Assembly (NCBI RefSeq): GCF_010993705.1
Contig: NZ_WOFO01000002.1
Coordinates: 62,001 to 126,000 of the forward strand
Origin: Cyclobacterium sp. SYSU L10401
Lineage (GTDB): Bacteria > Bacteroidota > Bacteroidia > Cytophagales > Cyclobacteriaceae
Direction: 5' to 3'
Length of the DNA: 64,000 nt
A program made the translations under genes and the position numbers. This document shows positions 1 through 9,875 of the stretch, one piece after another (the first letter of the stretch is position 1; every line of letters starts with the position of its first letter). Under the pieces are notes generated by a model. The model had not been told where the DNA came from, did not search any database, and saw only the letters and a program-made list of their open reading frames with translations.

Positions 1-692
1 AGATGCACTCGTATTTCGGAACTGTTATTACCTCCCAAAACCGGCCGGTTCTGGATCAACGCCACCTTCAATCCCATGCGCGCTCCGGAGATGGCTGCAC
101 AGGTGCCTGCCATACCTCCACCGACAACAACCAGATCAAATTGCCCCACATCTTTGGCTTTTTCGGTCAGATTCAACATCTCTTTCCGGAAAGCCAGTAG
201 TGCTTCGTTGTCGTTGGTGGGCACATCCCCCTCCTCCGTAGAAAAATAAATGGCATCAAAACGACCATTGAAGCCCGTCAGATCCTTGGCTTCAAGGGTG
301 TTTTCGCCCTTCTTCATGTCAACTTGCCCACCGTAGTACCAATCCCAGTCGGCAGAACCGCTTACTCCAAAAGAATCATCCAGCGGCTCCTCATTAATCG
401 CGAGTTGAAATTCGCCCGGCCCGGTAGGAAAAGGTGCCCAATCTTTGGTCCTCACCCATACGTGGTACTTTCCCCCCTCTGAAAAATGGACCGTAGTCCG
501 GGCATCTTCCACAGGTCTGCCCATTCCATGGGCCATGAGGTAAGAGGAATAGAGTACGTCAAAGGACTGTTGGTCGATTACCCAGCCTCCGATGTCTTTA
601 AATGATTCGGCTTCTACCAATACCCTATTTTGGGCGAAGGACACCAGGGATATGCCTAGCAACAGGCTACAGGTTATAATGATTCGTTTCAT
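1..692 (-). CDS. Secreted FAD-dependent oxidoreductase, partial (C-terminus outside window)
   Basis: Reading begins at the ATG at 690-692 and runs off the left edge after 230 residues without a stop. Residues 1-21 form a signal peptide ending in SFAQ. Residues 22-180 are a beta-rich module that looks like a carbohydrate-binding or decoration domain. A Rossmann dinucleotide fold follows, with LVVVGGGMAGTCAA near residue 188 and RPVLGGNNSSEIR further on. The same two motifs occur in the oxidoreductase at 26601-28886, so both belong to the FAD_oxidored family (PF12831-like). It lies 22 nt downstream of the FMN_bind-like gene and is probably the last visible gene of the susC operon. Inference: extracytoplasmic oxidation of a sugar or glycan. 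The electron acceptor is not evident. Confidence 0.85.
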   Translation of the reverse strand, partial: MKRIIITCSLLLGISLVSFAQNRVLVEAESFKDIGGWVIDQQSFDVLYSSYLMAHGMGRPVEDARTTVHFSEGGKYHVWVRTKDWAPFPTGPGEFQLAINEEPLDDSFGVSGSADWDWYYGGQVDMKKGENTLEAKDLTGFNGRFDAIYFSTEEGDVPTNDNEALLAFRKEMLNLTEKAKDVGQFDLVVVGGGMAGTCAAISGARMGLKVALIQNRPVLGGNNSSEIRVH

Positions 693-714
693 GTTTTGGG
701 TTCGTTTATAGTAA

Positions 715-1818
715 TTATCGATTATTTTTCAATGCTTTTTTTACCTCCTTCTCAGGTTTGTGCTGGATCTCCAATACCGCGAGCAATTCCTGCTCCCACA
801 AGCCTTTATCCAGATAGGTCAATATCATTTCTTGCTGCGCCTTTCCCAGATTTTGCTGTTTTCGCAACACCTCAAATAACTTATTTCGCTGGGCAGGATT
901 GCTCTCTTCTAATTGGGCCAGTAGCTGCATTTGGCTTTCCGGCTTTAATTCCAGCGAAGCCATCTTTTCCAAAATATCCGTTTGAAGGCGGTATGGAGCT
1001 TGTTCGAAGGTTTCCCAGAGCCAGGTCTGCCGTTCCTGAGACTGAAACATCTCCGTCGGTAATTCTTCCAGTAGATGGGTAGCCAGGAAAATATTCTTTC
1101 CCCTGATCATTTGCAGCAAGGGGCCCGCAAAGCGGGGATCATTTTCAGCACCCTTTTCCTGAATTTTTTCCAGCGCCCAGTATTGGTAAGGATGATGGCC
1201 GCTCTCTAAAAACCGGACTAAGGTCTTATCGGTATGTTGATCTTCCGTATGTGCTCTTGTCCTTTCAGCAAGATTGCCATGGGCCAGGTGCCAAAGGGTG
1301 TAACAGGAATAAACGGCTCCCGATATCACTTCATTCTGAATGGTTTTGGAGGTCGCACCCGTTACGGCATCTACCCCATTGGATTCTGCCGTGTTGGTGC
1401 TCCCTACCAAATCCGTGATGGAATAATCCCCTAGAATGGAATTTTCATTGCTGAGTATGGCTTCCAATTGGTCATAATCCTCCTCTTCAAAGGGAATATG
1501 ATCCAGCTTGGTCAGGATCTCGCCTTCGGGCATCTCAAATTGCTGAAAATTACCCAACAGGTCCCAGTAAAAATTAATATACACCGGATAGCACTTATCG
1601 GTATGACATACCGGCGTAAAAATCTCCGCCATGTATTGCCTGGCAAGACCTTCAGCATCTTCTATGACAAACAGCTCGTAGCGGATGGAATCGGTTTCAA
1701 CCACCTCAATCAAGCGCTTGTTTTCCACCTGATCCTCCTGCGGGTCTTGTAAGCTCGCAGCCAAACCGATCAACAGGGTTAGACTATAGGTCAATATTTT
1801 TAAACCAGGTTCAACCAT
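715..1818 (-). CDS. Exported FMN_bind-like redox protein with HEAT-like C-terminus
   Basis: A 367-residue protein with a hydrophobic N-terminal export segment (about residues 7-22). Around residues 150-157 it carries DAVTGATS. This fits the D-x-x-[TS]-G-A-[TS] signature at which ApbE attaches FMN covalently through phosphoester linkage; Thr156 would be the acceptor. A C-x4-C pair (Cys71, Cys76) lies upstream in the FMN_bind-like domain. Residues 200-350 are helical and Glu/Leu-rich, resembling HEAT-type repeats. The gene sits 26 nt after the 848-residue lipoprotein and 22 nt before the FAD oxidoreductase, so an electron-transfer role between them is plausible. No apbE gene is visible here. 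The FMN assignment rests on the motif and on context; a non-flavinylated relative is possible. Confidence 0.65.
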   Translation of the reverse strand: MVEPGLKILTYSLTLLIGLAASLQDPQEDQVENKRLIEVVETDSIRYELFVIEDAEGLARQYMAEIFTPVCHTDKCYPVYINFYWDLLGNFQQFEMPEGEILTKLDHIPFEEEDYDQLEAILSNENSILGDYSITDLVGSTNTAESNGVDAVTGATSKTIQNEVISGAVYSCYTLWHLAHGNLAERTRAHTEDQHTDKTLVRFLESGHHPYQYWALEKIQEKGAENDPRFAGPLLQMIRGKNIFLATHLLEELPTEMFQSQERQTWLWETFEQAPYRLQTDILEKMASLELKPESQMQLLAQLEESNPAQRNKLFEVLRKQQNLGKAQQEMILTYLDKGLWEQELLAVLEIQHKPEKEVKKALKNNR

Positions 1819-1844
1819 TATTATTCAATAACAAATCAGTGCCT

Positions 1845-4391
1845 TTATTCATAGGTAAATAGGGCTGTAGCAGTACATTTATTGTTCGCCGCCAAGCGAA
1901 CCCACCTGGCCTCCAGCTCCTCTGGAAAGGTCTCCATATGTGTTTGACCCGGTGCTACCGTAACTTCTTTCCAATCCATCCAGGGACCATGGCCTATGGG
2001 TTCAAATTGGATGGTAAAGGTAACTTCCTCCGAAGCGTCATGCTGAAGCTCCAATTTCCGCTGATCATAAAAGGCAAACAAATACGGGTCGGATGGAACT
2101 CCGGCTTCTACTGCCGTACCGGCCCAGGGGCCTCCCTTTCCAACCGGCTTGCCCAGTTTCCACAGGTCATCGATCACCCCGGCCCAAACCGCCAGTTCGC
2201 CATCTTCCGAAAGAATAATGTGCTCATTGGTAGCGGCTGCCTCAGGGTCCACCCCTGTCAGCAGCAACATGCCCCTGTAGGAGGCATAATCATTGATACG
2301 CAATGTATGGGAGGCGACGGGCCTGATCTTGGCAAATCCGTCGGCATTTTCTGCCGGCAATTCATAGAAGGTACCGTGACAATTGAATAAATCCCTTTCG
2401 GTGGCTACCTCTCGGGCAATGCGCAGCTTTCCTTTCAGCGATGGATCCGTAAAGGCTGCCTCTCCTTTGGGGAGTCGCCACCTCCTGCCCTGATCGTCTT
2501 TTATCAACACGGATGCTTCATCCACCTCGAATACGTTTTCGGGAATGGCAAAACCTTCATTGATAAATGCCTCGGTTTCGGAATCGTTCACTTTGACCAA
2601 TTGAAGCTTCTCGTCCATTTCATAATAACCGGCATTTTCAGTGCTTTCTCCCTGATAACGCCTCGCAGCAATGCCCAGTTTCCTTCGGTTATCTCCTAAT
2701 CCGTACAACAATCCACCCGTAAATTCATCTTCCTCAATGGAATGAATCCCCTGAAAAATATCCTTTTGATAAGCAGATCGGCTTTCCGGATTGGAAAAAG
2801 CCAAATGCACGGTGGCCCGGGTAGCGGCATCGCTTTGGACCCGGATCCACTCTCCAGCCGTTTCCTGATCGAAGGAAAGCCAGCTACTTTCAGCACCGTC
2901 CAGAGAAACTTGTTCCAGTTCTTCCCATTCTCCATTACCCGACCGATCAATTTCAAGGGTGAAATTTACTGCCTTATCACCCTGGTTTTGCAGCCATACA
3001 TTTTTCTCTTGCCATCCGGAAAACAGCATGGGTTCGGAGGGTTCATTGGCTCTTACCTGCTCCTCCAGCCATAGGGCACCGTTGGCGGTGGCCGGTCCCA
3101 ATTTATCCGGCATATCCATATCGGTAAACCAGAGGTTGGAGTTGGATTGCCCTGGTCCTTCTATATTTCCTTTGGCGCTTCGCTTGTTGAGGAATTCCCG
3201 CTGGGCAGAATCATCGCAACCGAAAACCAATCCGTCCTGCCAGCGGGTAAAATCGCCGATGACCTTCAAGTAGGCCGATCGGGGCCGGAGACCGGCAGTC
3301 TGGCCCTTTTGGAAGGTCTCCGGAAATTTCCAAAACATGCCGTGCATGGTCATCAGGTAATCCGGCGCTTCTTCCGTGCCCACATCCCGGATGCGGGGCC
3401 ATTCGGTGTTCCAGCCATGTGCCCCATCGTAACTGTGACTTGCTTTGGGAATTCGAAAAAACTCCCAACCTTCATCTGCGTCCCGTACCCCAAGGATTAC
3501 GGATTTGTGATCCCATCCGGTGGCCCATATCGGGTCGGTTTCGGGATTTGGGTTACCATAAATTCCCCCCGGGCCCGTCACTTCCACAAATTGATTTCTT
3601 CTGATCAGGTGCCAATCGGCTCCATCCCACTCATACAGGGCTCCGGCTTCTATAGAAAAATCTTCAAGGGCTTCCTGACCTGTCTCTCCGTTGTTTGAGT
3701 AGACCATAACCCCCTGTCCGGAATACAGCCCTTTCCCATGGGCTCCCAGCAGCAATTCCGCTTCCTGCGCCATTTCCCCTTCTTTCCGGGTTACATTCCC
3801 GTCTACATGCAAGGTTTTGGTTTCCAGGTTATCCACATCTACTTCGTAAAAACCTTCCTCCATGGTTCCATAATAGATCTTATTTGCCGGATCGGTCAGG
3901 TGCCTGGCATTGCCAGTATGCCTTCCCGGCATGGTTTCATAGGAAATCGTCCGAACCTCCCCTGCCTTGTCGATGGCATAAGGTCCGATAAAAAGTTGCT
4001 CGCTTTCCTTATGGATCATCCGGTTGGCAGGGGTACCTCCAATGCTTTCCTCCCGGGTGGTAAAACTCAGATCGGGGTTGATCTCATAGAGTTTATCGGA
4101 GGAGCCGAACGGGAAATGAGGACCATAGGTCACCACCCAAAGCTTATCCGCCCAGGGCACTACGGCACCTGTGCCACATTCGCCTTCCTCGTTATAATAG
4201 GCCAGGTGGGGATAGATGCCGCTGATGGAGGGGTGGGAGTTAGAAACCAACGAAGCATTGCTTCCGGAATCACAACCAAACCCGATAACGACACAGACAA
4301 TGCCCACTATAAAAACATCCTTTATAGCGACCGACCCTAACACGACTTTTTTTATCTTAAACATAAGGTGAATAACAAATAATTTATTCAT
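1845..4391 (-). CDS. Large secreted lipoprotein, probable beta-propeller, function unknown
   Basis: An 848-residue protein. The N-terminus has a hydrophobic stretch ending IGFGC (Cys40), a weak lipobox, which suggests a surface or periplasmic lipoprotein. An alternative ATG lies at 4364. Residues 50-400 contain repeated beta-rich segments with W/Y-rich turns (for example PHLAYYNEEGECGTGAVVPW and IYYGTMEEGFYEVD), as in propeller proteins. The second half carries two beta-sandwich-like segments with related motifs near 'LWLEEQVRANEPSEPMLFSG' and 'VPSDPYLFAFYDQRKLELQ'. These look like an internal duplication of an accessory module. No catalytic signature was recognised. It lies between the PhyH-type dioxygenase (30 nt) and the FMN_bind-like gene (26 nt). 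A role in substrate binding or an unclassified glycan enzyme is possible. Confidence 0.75.
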   Translation of the reverse strand: MNKLFVIHLMFKIKKVVLGSVAIKDVFIVGIVCVVIGFGCDSGSNASLVSNSHPSISGIYPHLAYYNEEGECGTGAVVPWADKLWVVTYGPHFPFGSSDKLYEINPDLSFTTREESIGGTPANRMIHKESEQLFIGPYAIDKAGEVRTISYETMPGRHTGNARHLTDPANKIYYGTMEEGFYEVDVDNLETKTLHVDGNVTRKEGEMAQEAELLLGAHGKGLYSGQGVMVYSNNGETGQEALEDFSIEAGALYEWDGADWHLIRRNQFVEVTGPGGIYGNPNPETDPIWATGWDHKSVILGVRDADEGWEFFRIPKASHSYDGAHGWNTEWPRIRDVGTEEAPDYLMTMHGMFWKFPETFQKGQTAGLRPRSAYLKVIGDFTRWQDGLVFGCDDSAQREFLNKRSAKGNIEGPGQSNSNLWFTDMDMPDKLGPATANGALWLEEQVRANEPSEPMLFSGWQEKNVWLQNQGDKAVNFTLEIDRSGNGEWEELEQVSLDGAESSWLSFDQETAGEWIRVQSDAATRATVHLAFSNPESRSAYQKDIFQGIHSIEEDEFTGGLLYGLGDNRRKLGIAARRYQGESTENAGYYEMDEKLQLVKVNDSETEAFINEGFAIPENVFEVDEASVLIKDDQGRRWRLPKGEAAFTDPSLKGKLRIAREVATERDLFNCHGTFYELPAENADGFAKIRPVASHTLRINDYASYRGMLLLTGVDPEAAATNEHIILSEDGELAVWAGVIDDLWKLGKPVGKGGPWAGTAVEAGVPSDPYLFAFYDQRKLELQHDASEEVTFTIQFEPIGHGPWMDWKEVTVAPGQTHMETFPEELEARWVRLAANNKCTATALFTYE

Positions 4392-4421
4392 TTACACAAG
4401 CGTAAGCAACCCACGCTTCCA

Positions 4422-5231
4422 TCATCGCAACGAAATATCACTTTTTTTCTTGTTAAAAGAGGTCTTTTCAAATCCCTGTTCAGAGGCAGTTAAAATCGAT
4501 CCGGCAGGAACTGTTTTGATCTCATTAAAACAGGAAGATGGTTCGTTGATGGGTACATTGTTTAGGGTGTTGTAACAGGAAATAATGGACCATCTCGGGT
4601 TTTCCGATGTATTTGGATTGGAAGCATGAAGAAGATTGCTGTGAAAGAACAATGCATCCCCCGGTTTCAATTCACAATATACCCGATCAACCCGTTCTTC
4701 GTATCGGTTGACTCTGTCCAGGGCAGCACCTACTTGCTCCCCCACTTTCCCATGCTCAATCCAACCCATTCTATGGGATTTTGGAAGAACCATCAGGCAG
4801 CCATTCTCTTTAGTAGCTGGCGTTAGCGCAAACATGACACTAAGCATTTCATCCGGGAATAAAAAACCGTTTTTGTACCAGTAACCGTAATCCTGATGCC
4901 ACTCCCATGCGCCGCCAACTTTTGGCACTTTCTGCATTACCTTTGAATGAAAATGAGCAACCGGTCCTCCAATCAATTGCCGAATAATGGCAACCAGTTT
5001 CTCATCTCTCGAGAGCATACCAAAAGGATCGTTTCCGGGTTCGTTCCATAAGGCCAATCTGGATTCATTTCCATTGGCATCCAACACCGCATACGTGTGC
5101 TTGGTCAAGCCCGTACTTTGCGTAGAAGCCTTAAATAGAAAACGAACTTCATCTGAGGAAAGAAACTGTTCGACAATCAGAAAACCATCCTCCTTGTAGG
5201 CATGCAATTGTTCTGGGGATAAAACGTCCAT
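4422..5231 (-). CDS. Phytanoyl-CoA dioxygenase (PhyH) family protein
   Basis: A 269-residue protein without a signal peptide, so probably cytoplasmic. It has the non-heme Fe(II)/2-oxoglutarate facial triad: H112-x-D114 in WEWHQDYGYWY, and the distal His202 in HSNLLHASNPN. Arg213 in NPRW follows, as expected for 2-oxoglutarate binding. Family members hydroxylate small molecules and are frequent in marine PULs and in Planctomycetes with no assigned substrate. It is 12 nt downstream of the 956-residue protein and 30 nt upstream of the 848-residue lipoprotein, clearly within the susC operon. The substrate is probably a released monosaccharide or modified sugar; this is inference from position only. 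Confidence 0.9.
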   Translation of the reverse strand: MDVLSPEQLHAYKEDGFLIVEQFLSSDEVRFLFKASTQSTGLTKHTYAVLDANGNESRLALWNEPGNDPFGMLSRDEKLVAIIRQLIGGPVAHFHSKVMQKVPKVGGAWEWHQDYGYWYKNGFLFPDEMLSVMFALTPATKENGCLMVLPKSHRMGWIEHGKVGEQVGAALDRVNRYEERVDRVYCELKPGDALFFHSNLLHASNPNTSENPRWSIISCYNTLNNVPINEPSSCFNEIKTVPAGSILTASEQGFEKTSFNKKKSDISLR

Positions 5232-5243
5232 AAGTTTATCGGT

Positions 5244-8114
5244 TTAGTATATTTTCATTAATTCTGTTTCGTGATTACTACCTTCGTGGTCCGTCGCTTT
5301 CCACTTCCATCGAACCGGTAATGTAGCATCCCTCACGCGAATACTGAATTCAAAGGGATACATCCGATCCGTTTCTTCCACCCAATCTCCGTCTCCAACT
5401 TGGTAATGTAGCTGGACATGGTTTACTTCATTCTCGAGGGAAGAACTGTAAAGAAAGATATCTTTGAATTCATCATTTGCCTTCAGACTCATCCCGGTGA
5501 TTGTACCCAGTGCAGCTTGCCCGAACTCATTTCTGTAGTAACCCGGAATGGAGGAAACGGTGGCAGCGGTAGTTACTGGAGGGAACGAGGGTTTCTGATT
5601 CAGGCCAGAAATCTTGATAACCTTCACGCCGTGCGGAGCTAGTTGAATGGGTAGCATCCCCTCTGAAAACAGGTTTTCGGCTTGATAATCAGGCTCGTTT
5701 ACAATATCATAGCGGTAGTCTTTATGATGATCCCATTTGAATACCTCCTGACTGAGGTGTAAGGTATCTGAGATCAATCTGGATGTTGTGTTCATCAAGA
5801 CGATGTAAGTATTCGATCCATCCCTGCCCAATACGTAATTGAACCCGATATCCTTTGTCTTGAACGGGTTCTTGGGCAACCAGAGATTCACGTTCTCGTG
5901 TCCATAAATCGTTCCCGGGGCATGCCCGTAAACCTTATTCGATAAAAAAGCATACCCTGGAGAAAAAAGACCGGGAAAGTCAACGTTCCCGTCGGATCTG
6001 AAATAGGCATCGCTGACGAGGAAATCTTGAATTAGCGCAATATGGGGCCAAATGTGGTTGTAGAATACCGCATTGTAGTTGATTTCCAGGTATGGGTGCA
6101 ACGGATAGTTTGTCTGTTGGTATACATTGGTGTAAAGCGAGGTGAAATAGTAGCCCGGAAAGTTCGCATACCGACCCAAAACCCCGTTGTAGGCTATTTT
6201 CTGTAGGATCTCATCCTTTTTTAAGTGGGCTATTCTTAGCAGGGCACCTGCCTGGTGAAACAGCATTATGGGCCCATACACATACGTTCCCGGTTGTTCT
6301 GGCAATAATCCTACCAGCGAGGTATGCCAAGCCGGGACGACTTGCTCCTGAATTTGAGTAGTCATGTCAAATTCCTGCCATTCGTAGCTATCGGACTTAA
6401 ACCTCCTCCCGGGAAATACTCCATCCACTTTACCTCCTTCGTTTACAGTGATGGTTTCTTTTGGAGCGAATGGAGTGGACCTTGTCCAAAGCGAAAGCTG
6501 TTTCGCTCCTTCATAGGCAGCATCCAGGTATTTTTCATCCTTGGTTAATTCGTATAATTCCAGTAATTCCTGCCAGGTAGTCGAATAGTCGTTGACGAAC
6601 GTAGCTTGTGAATCCCTGAGTCCCGCATTTGTAGAATAATCGGTAGGATACTGATAAAAAGTTAATTCCAAATAAGCATCGGCTAAGCGGATCGCTGAAT
6701 CCAAATACTCCTGACCTTGGTCTACCAAGTATCTTGCGAGGTAATCTTTCCAGCTTGCCCCACTTACTTCCGTCTGAAGATTCAATTGCCTACTTTTCCC
6801 AAATAGCCGCTCCATTTCTTTTGGTAGGGCCGGGTTGGATCTCCCAAGAAGTTGGTGGATGCTGGCCATTTCCCAGAGCTCCATCGCGGGACCATTGAGA
6901 AAATGAGAAGGATTTTGGTTTTGCTTTTCTGGAAAGGCATTGATCGCATACAGGTATTTTTCTCTTGACATCAGGTATTCCAACATTGGTAATGCCCTCC
7001 GATCATAGATTTGCCGGTTATCGGTAGTTAAGGCAATACTTAGGGGGTGTAAAGCGGAAACATTTTTTACCGTGTTAGGGACATCAAACTTGTAATCGTA
7101 CCCTTTGTACTCAGACACCCAACCTGAGTAATAATCATCCATCGCAAAGTCAATCATATTATGAAAGGTATCATTGAGTGACACCATGGCATTTTGCCGT
7201 TCAAGTGGGTAGTCCATTACGTTTTTATAGAGGTAATTTACTCCCTCTATCCAGGTCCCAGCATTCAAAAAGTACTGAACGGAGAACCGACGTGTCTCGC
7301 CCTTTTTCAAATAAGACCCCTGCCCCCCGTACAGCGGGGCCATTACCATGGGTTTGGCCGCTCCAGTATTCGTGCGTAACATCAAACCAAATCTGGAGTT
7401 AGTTGCCGTTGCGAACCGGTAGGGAATCTCAACCGATGCTATGGAAAGCCCCTCTGTGATCCCTTCTTTTGCCGTAAACACCGAAGGGGTAGTTGCATAC
7501 GACTCGGGCGTGACAACGACCTGATCCGGAAACCGCTTCCATGACCAAATCAAGGGTTGGTACAAAAAGTCTAATTTTTCAGAATCGCTCTCGGCCAACC
7601 CCGTAAAGGCTACGGCGAAATACCCATCTGCCTTAGAAACGATATTCCAGGAAATAATCGGTTCGCTTTCACCTTCAGGTAAGGATAGGGCGGCAGAAAA
7701 TGAAAATAATTCATTCTCTTCGTATTTCCATCGAATGGCATTTCCCTCCGCTGCAATTTCTATGGCTGACACGTCGATTTGCATTGCTTGATTCCAGATA
7801 TCGGCATCCTTCGCCTCTCCCCAATTTGCCACAGGAGACCCACCTGTAGCTCGCTTCCCAAATCCGAATACAGGGTCGTCAGTGGAATAGAAAATTGTGA
7901 ATCGGCCTAGAATCGTCCGGGAAACCACTTGATCGCCCTTCCTTTGAACAAGCAACTGTCCAGGGTTTTCGTCGTCTCCACGCATTAAGATGGCGTAGGA
8001 TTGATTCTCGGCCATAACAACCGTTTTCTCCATTTCCCCGCTTTTTCCGTGAAAAGAAAGACCTTGTGTTGAAATTGAAAGTAGAAAGACAAATATATAT
8101 ACTAAATAATGCAT
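5244..8114 (-). CDS. Large secreted protein with helical-toroid-like core (paralogue of 15358-18186), candidate glycan-active enzyme
   Basis: A 956-residue protein with a signal peptide (residues 1-20, cleavage near STQG). It shares architecture and motifs with the 942-residue lipoprotein at 15358-18186: DVPNTVKNVSALHPLSIA against DVPGAVKNVSSLNPLELA, RALPMLEYLMSREKYLYA against RAYPTLEYMLSREKFLFS, and a C-terminal block with YNHI, LVSDA, RSDG, GYAFL and LWLPKN. A beta-rich N-terminal third is followed by a long helical central part. This resembles the (alpha/alpha)-barrel plus beta-sandwich layout of several lyases and hydrolases. No known CAZy family motif was recognised. It lies between the sulfatase (48 nt) and the dioxygenase (12 nt). 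Its product is likely surface or periplasmic and acts on the polysaccharide imported by SusCD; this is inference. Confidence 0.8.
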   Translation of the reverse strand: MHYLVYIFVFLLSISTQGLSFHGKSGEMEKTVVMAENQSYAILMRGDDENPGQLLVQRKGDQVVSRTILGRFTIFYSTDDPVFGFGKRATGGSPVANWGEAKDADIWNQAMQIDVSAIEIAAEGNAIRWKYEENELFSFSAALSLPEGESEPIISWNIVSKADGYFAVAFTGLAESDSEKLDFLYQPLIWSWKRFPDQVVVTPESYATTPSVFTAKEGITEGLSIASVEIPYRFATATNSRFGLMLRTNTGAAKPMVMAPLYGGQGSYLKKGETRRFSVQYFLNAGTWIEGVNYLYKNVMDYPLERQNAMVSLNDTFHNMIDFAMDDYYSGWVSEYKGYDYKFDVPNTVKNVSALHPLSIALTTDNRQIYDRRALPMLEYLMSREKYLYAINAFPEKQNQNPSHFLNGPAMELWEMASIHQLLGRSNPALPKEMERLFGKSRQLNLQTEVSGASWKDYLARYLVDQGQEYLDSAIRLADAYLELTFYQYPTDYSTNAGLRDSQATFVNDYSTTWQELLELYELTKDEKYLDAAYEGAKQLSLWTRSTPFAPKETITVNEGGKVDGVFPGRRFKSDSYEWQEFDMTTQIQEQVVPAWHTSLVGLLPEQPGTYVYGPIMLFHQAGALLRIAHLKKDEILQKIAYNGVLGRYANFPGYYFTSLYTNVYQQTNYPLHPYLEINYNAVFYNHIWPHIALIQDFLVSDAYFRSDGNVDFPGLFSPGYAFLSNKVYGHAPGTIYGHENVNLWLPKNPFKTKDIGFNYVLGRDGSNTYIVLMNTTSRLISDTLHLSQEVFKWDHHKDYRYDIVNEPDYQAENLFSEGMLPIQLAPHGVKVIKISGLNQKPSFPPVTTAATVSSIPGYYRNEFGQAALGTITGMSLKANDEFKDIFLYSSSLENEVNHVQLHYQVGDGDWVEETDRMYPFEFSIRVRDATLPVRWKWKATDHEGSNHETELMKIY

Positions 8115-8162
8115 AGCTTACAAGGATAGAATACTGTTATGAGCGGTAATAAACGAACCATA

Positions 8163-9710
8163 CTATCTGGGTTTTGGTATTGGCCAGCTTTCCACTCCTG
8201 ATTCGTATGCCCACTGATTCCACCTATTTTTCAGGCTATCTTTTAGGGTCGATGTCGATTCTTCTGTTTCATAGGGATCTCTCGTTAGGTTATACAACTC
8301 CCAGTCTTTTTCATGCATCTGAACGAGTTTAAATCCATTATTCCAAACGGCTTTATTGCCCTGATGCTCCCAAAAAAGAGCCTGATGGTGGTTATCCTTG
8401 GTACCCGCTATCAATCCCAAAAAACTCTTGCCGTCAAAATCCCCCTCTTCCAACGAAATACCCGTTATATCCAATAGAGTAGGCATAATATCAATGATAT
8501 GGATTGGTTCCTCGATTACTTTTCCATTGGAGTTGGGGTCGCATGGCAAGGAAAATAGCAAAGGGGTCCGAATTCCACCCTCGTAGGTTTCGCTTTTATA
8601 CGATCTGAAGGGTGTATTGCTGACGTTTGCCCAATGCATTCCATAAGACACGAATGAATCTGCGCCTCCAATCGGCGCATTCCCAGACCTATTTACCGCT
8701 TCCCTACTCGCACCATTATCGGACAGAAAGATGATTACCGTATTCTCATATACTCCTAAATTTTTTAACTGATCGATTAGGATTCCGATATTTTGATCCA
8801 ACCGATCCACCTGCGCCGCATATACTTGCATTTTTTTAATCTCTTCTGCTTTGTTTTCCACCGTTTCCCACGACGGAAACTCGGGCAAACTTATTTCAAT
8901 ATCATCCGACACGATGCCCAGTTTTTTTTGCTTTTCAAACCGCCTGGATCGTATGTATTCATATCCCTGATCGTAGACGCCATTGTATTTTTTAATGTCC
9001 TCAGGTAGCGCCTGTAAGGGAAAATGGGGGGCAATATAGGCCAGGTAGGCAAAAAAAGGTTTTTGATCCAACACCGCCTCTTCGATAAAGCCAATGGCTT
9101 CCGTTGTAAAATTATTCGTTGAGTAAAATGACGCAGAGTCAGGGAAAACCTGTTCTTGATTTCTGTAAATGGGTCGATCTAAATAGTTTGAAGGGTAAAA
9201 ATACAAGCCTCCGCCAGCAGGTATTCCGTAAAATCGGTCGAAGCCTCTCCTATCGGGCCAATGGATTCTTTCATTTCCAACGTGCCATTTTCCGGTCATG
9301 ATGGTTCTGTAGTCTTGATCGCGAAAGGCTTCGGCTATAGTAGTAACATTTTCATCGAGAAAGCCTTGATACGAGAACAGTCCCAGATCGCTGTCCATGT
9401 GACCGATCCCGGCTTTATGAGAATACAAGCCTGTCAGCAGGCTTGCTCTGGAAGGGCAGCACCTGGAAGCATTATAACAGGCGGTAAACAAGACCCCGTT
9501 TCTGGCCAGTTTGTCCAGATTAGACGTAAGAATTTCGGAACCGGTAATTCCAAGATCGGAATAGCCCATGTCGTCCGCTAGAACGATGATTACATTCGGT
9601 GAAGTCTTGACTTCTTCCTTTTTCACACAGGAAAATAAAACCAAAAACACCAGAAAATCAGCGAAATTTCGCTTGCTTACTTTCCATATTGTATAGACGT
9701 TTTTCCGCAT
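8163..9710 (-). CDS. Formylglycine-dependent sulfatase (arylsulfatase family S1), lipoprotein
   Basis: A 515-residue type-I sulfatase. The signature C-x-P-S-R is present as Cys84-Cys85-Pro-Ser-Arg in RCCPSRASLLTGLYSHK, with Cys84 the residue converted to formylglycine. The N-terminal metal site PNVIIVLADDMGYSDLG (Asp46, Asp47) and the later metal-binding IIFLSDNGA are present. The N-terminus carries a hydrophobic stretch ending LFSC (Cys28), a lipobox. The protein should hydrolyse sulfate esters of a glycan outside the cytoplasm. It is the first enzyme gene after susCD, separated by a 165-nt gap with a strong inverted repeat. A formylglycine-generating enzyme or anSME must be encoded elsewhere. 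The sulfatase subfamily, and so the sulfate position attacked, cannot be assigned by eye. Confidence 0.95.
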   Translation of the reverse strand: MRKNVYTIWKVSKRNFADFLVFLVLFSCVKKEEVKTSPNVIIVLADDMGYSDLGITGSEILTSNLDKLARNGVLFTACYNASRCCPSRASLLTGLYSHKAGIGHMDSDLGLFSYQGFLDENVTTIAEAFRDQDYRTIMTGKWHVGNERIHWPDRRGFDRFYGIPAGGGLYFYPSNYLDRPIYRNQEQVFPDSASFYSTNNFTTEAIGFIEEAVLDQKPFFAYLAYIAPHFPLQALPEDIKKYNGVYDQGYEYIRSRRFEKQKKLGIVSDDIEISLPEFPSWETVENKAEEIKKMQVYAAQVDRLDQNIGILIDQLKNLGVYENTVIIFLSDNGASREAVNRSGNAPIGGADSFVSYGMHWANVSNTPFRSYKSETYEGGIRTPLLFSLPCDPNSNGKVIEEPIHIIDIMPTLLDITGISLEEGDFDGKSFLGLIAGTKDNHHQALFWEHQGNKAVWNNGFKLVQMHEKDWELYNLTRDPYETEESTSTLKDSLKNRWNQWAYESGVESWPIPKPR

Positions 9711-9769
9711 AAACTAAACAATCAGAATTTACTGAAGGTATATCCAAGCAGCTCATTGATGGTGAAATT

Positions 9770-9823
9770 ACGCATCATAACCCTATTTTTGCTACCGGGA
9801 AAACCAATAAGGTTATGATGCGT
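9770..9823. repeat. Perfect 13-bp inverted repeat between susD and sulfatase
   Basis: ACGCATCATAACC at 9770-9782 is exactly reverse-complementary to 9811-9823, with 28 nt between. A second, smaller hairpin (GGCAA/TTGCC) sits at 9835-9852. No clear T-run follows on the minus strand, so this is not a standard intrinsic terminator. In PUL operons, stem-loops after susD are commonly thought to protect the susCD mRNA or reduce downstream expression. That role is inferred here. Confidence 0.7.
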
Positions 9824-9875
9824 ACGCTAAAATCGGCAAGCTCAATTTTGCCTTTTAAAGAATCATTGAGGCGAT

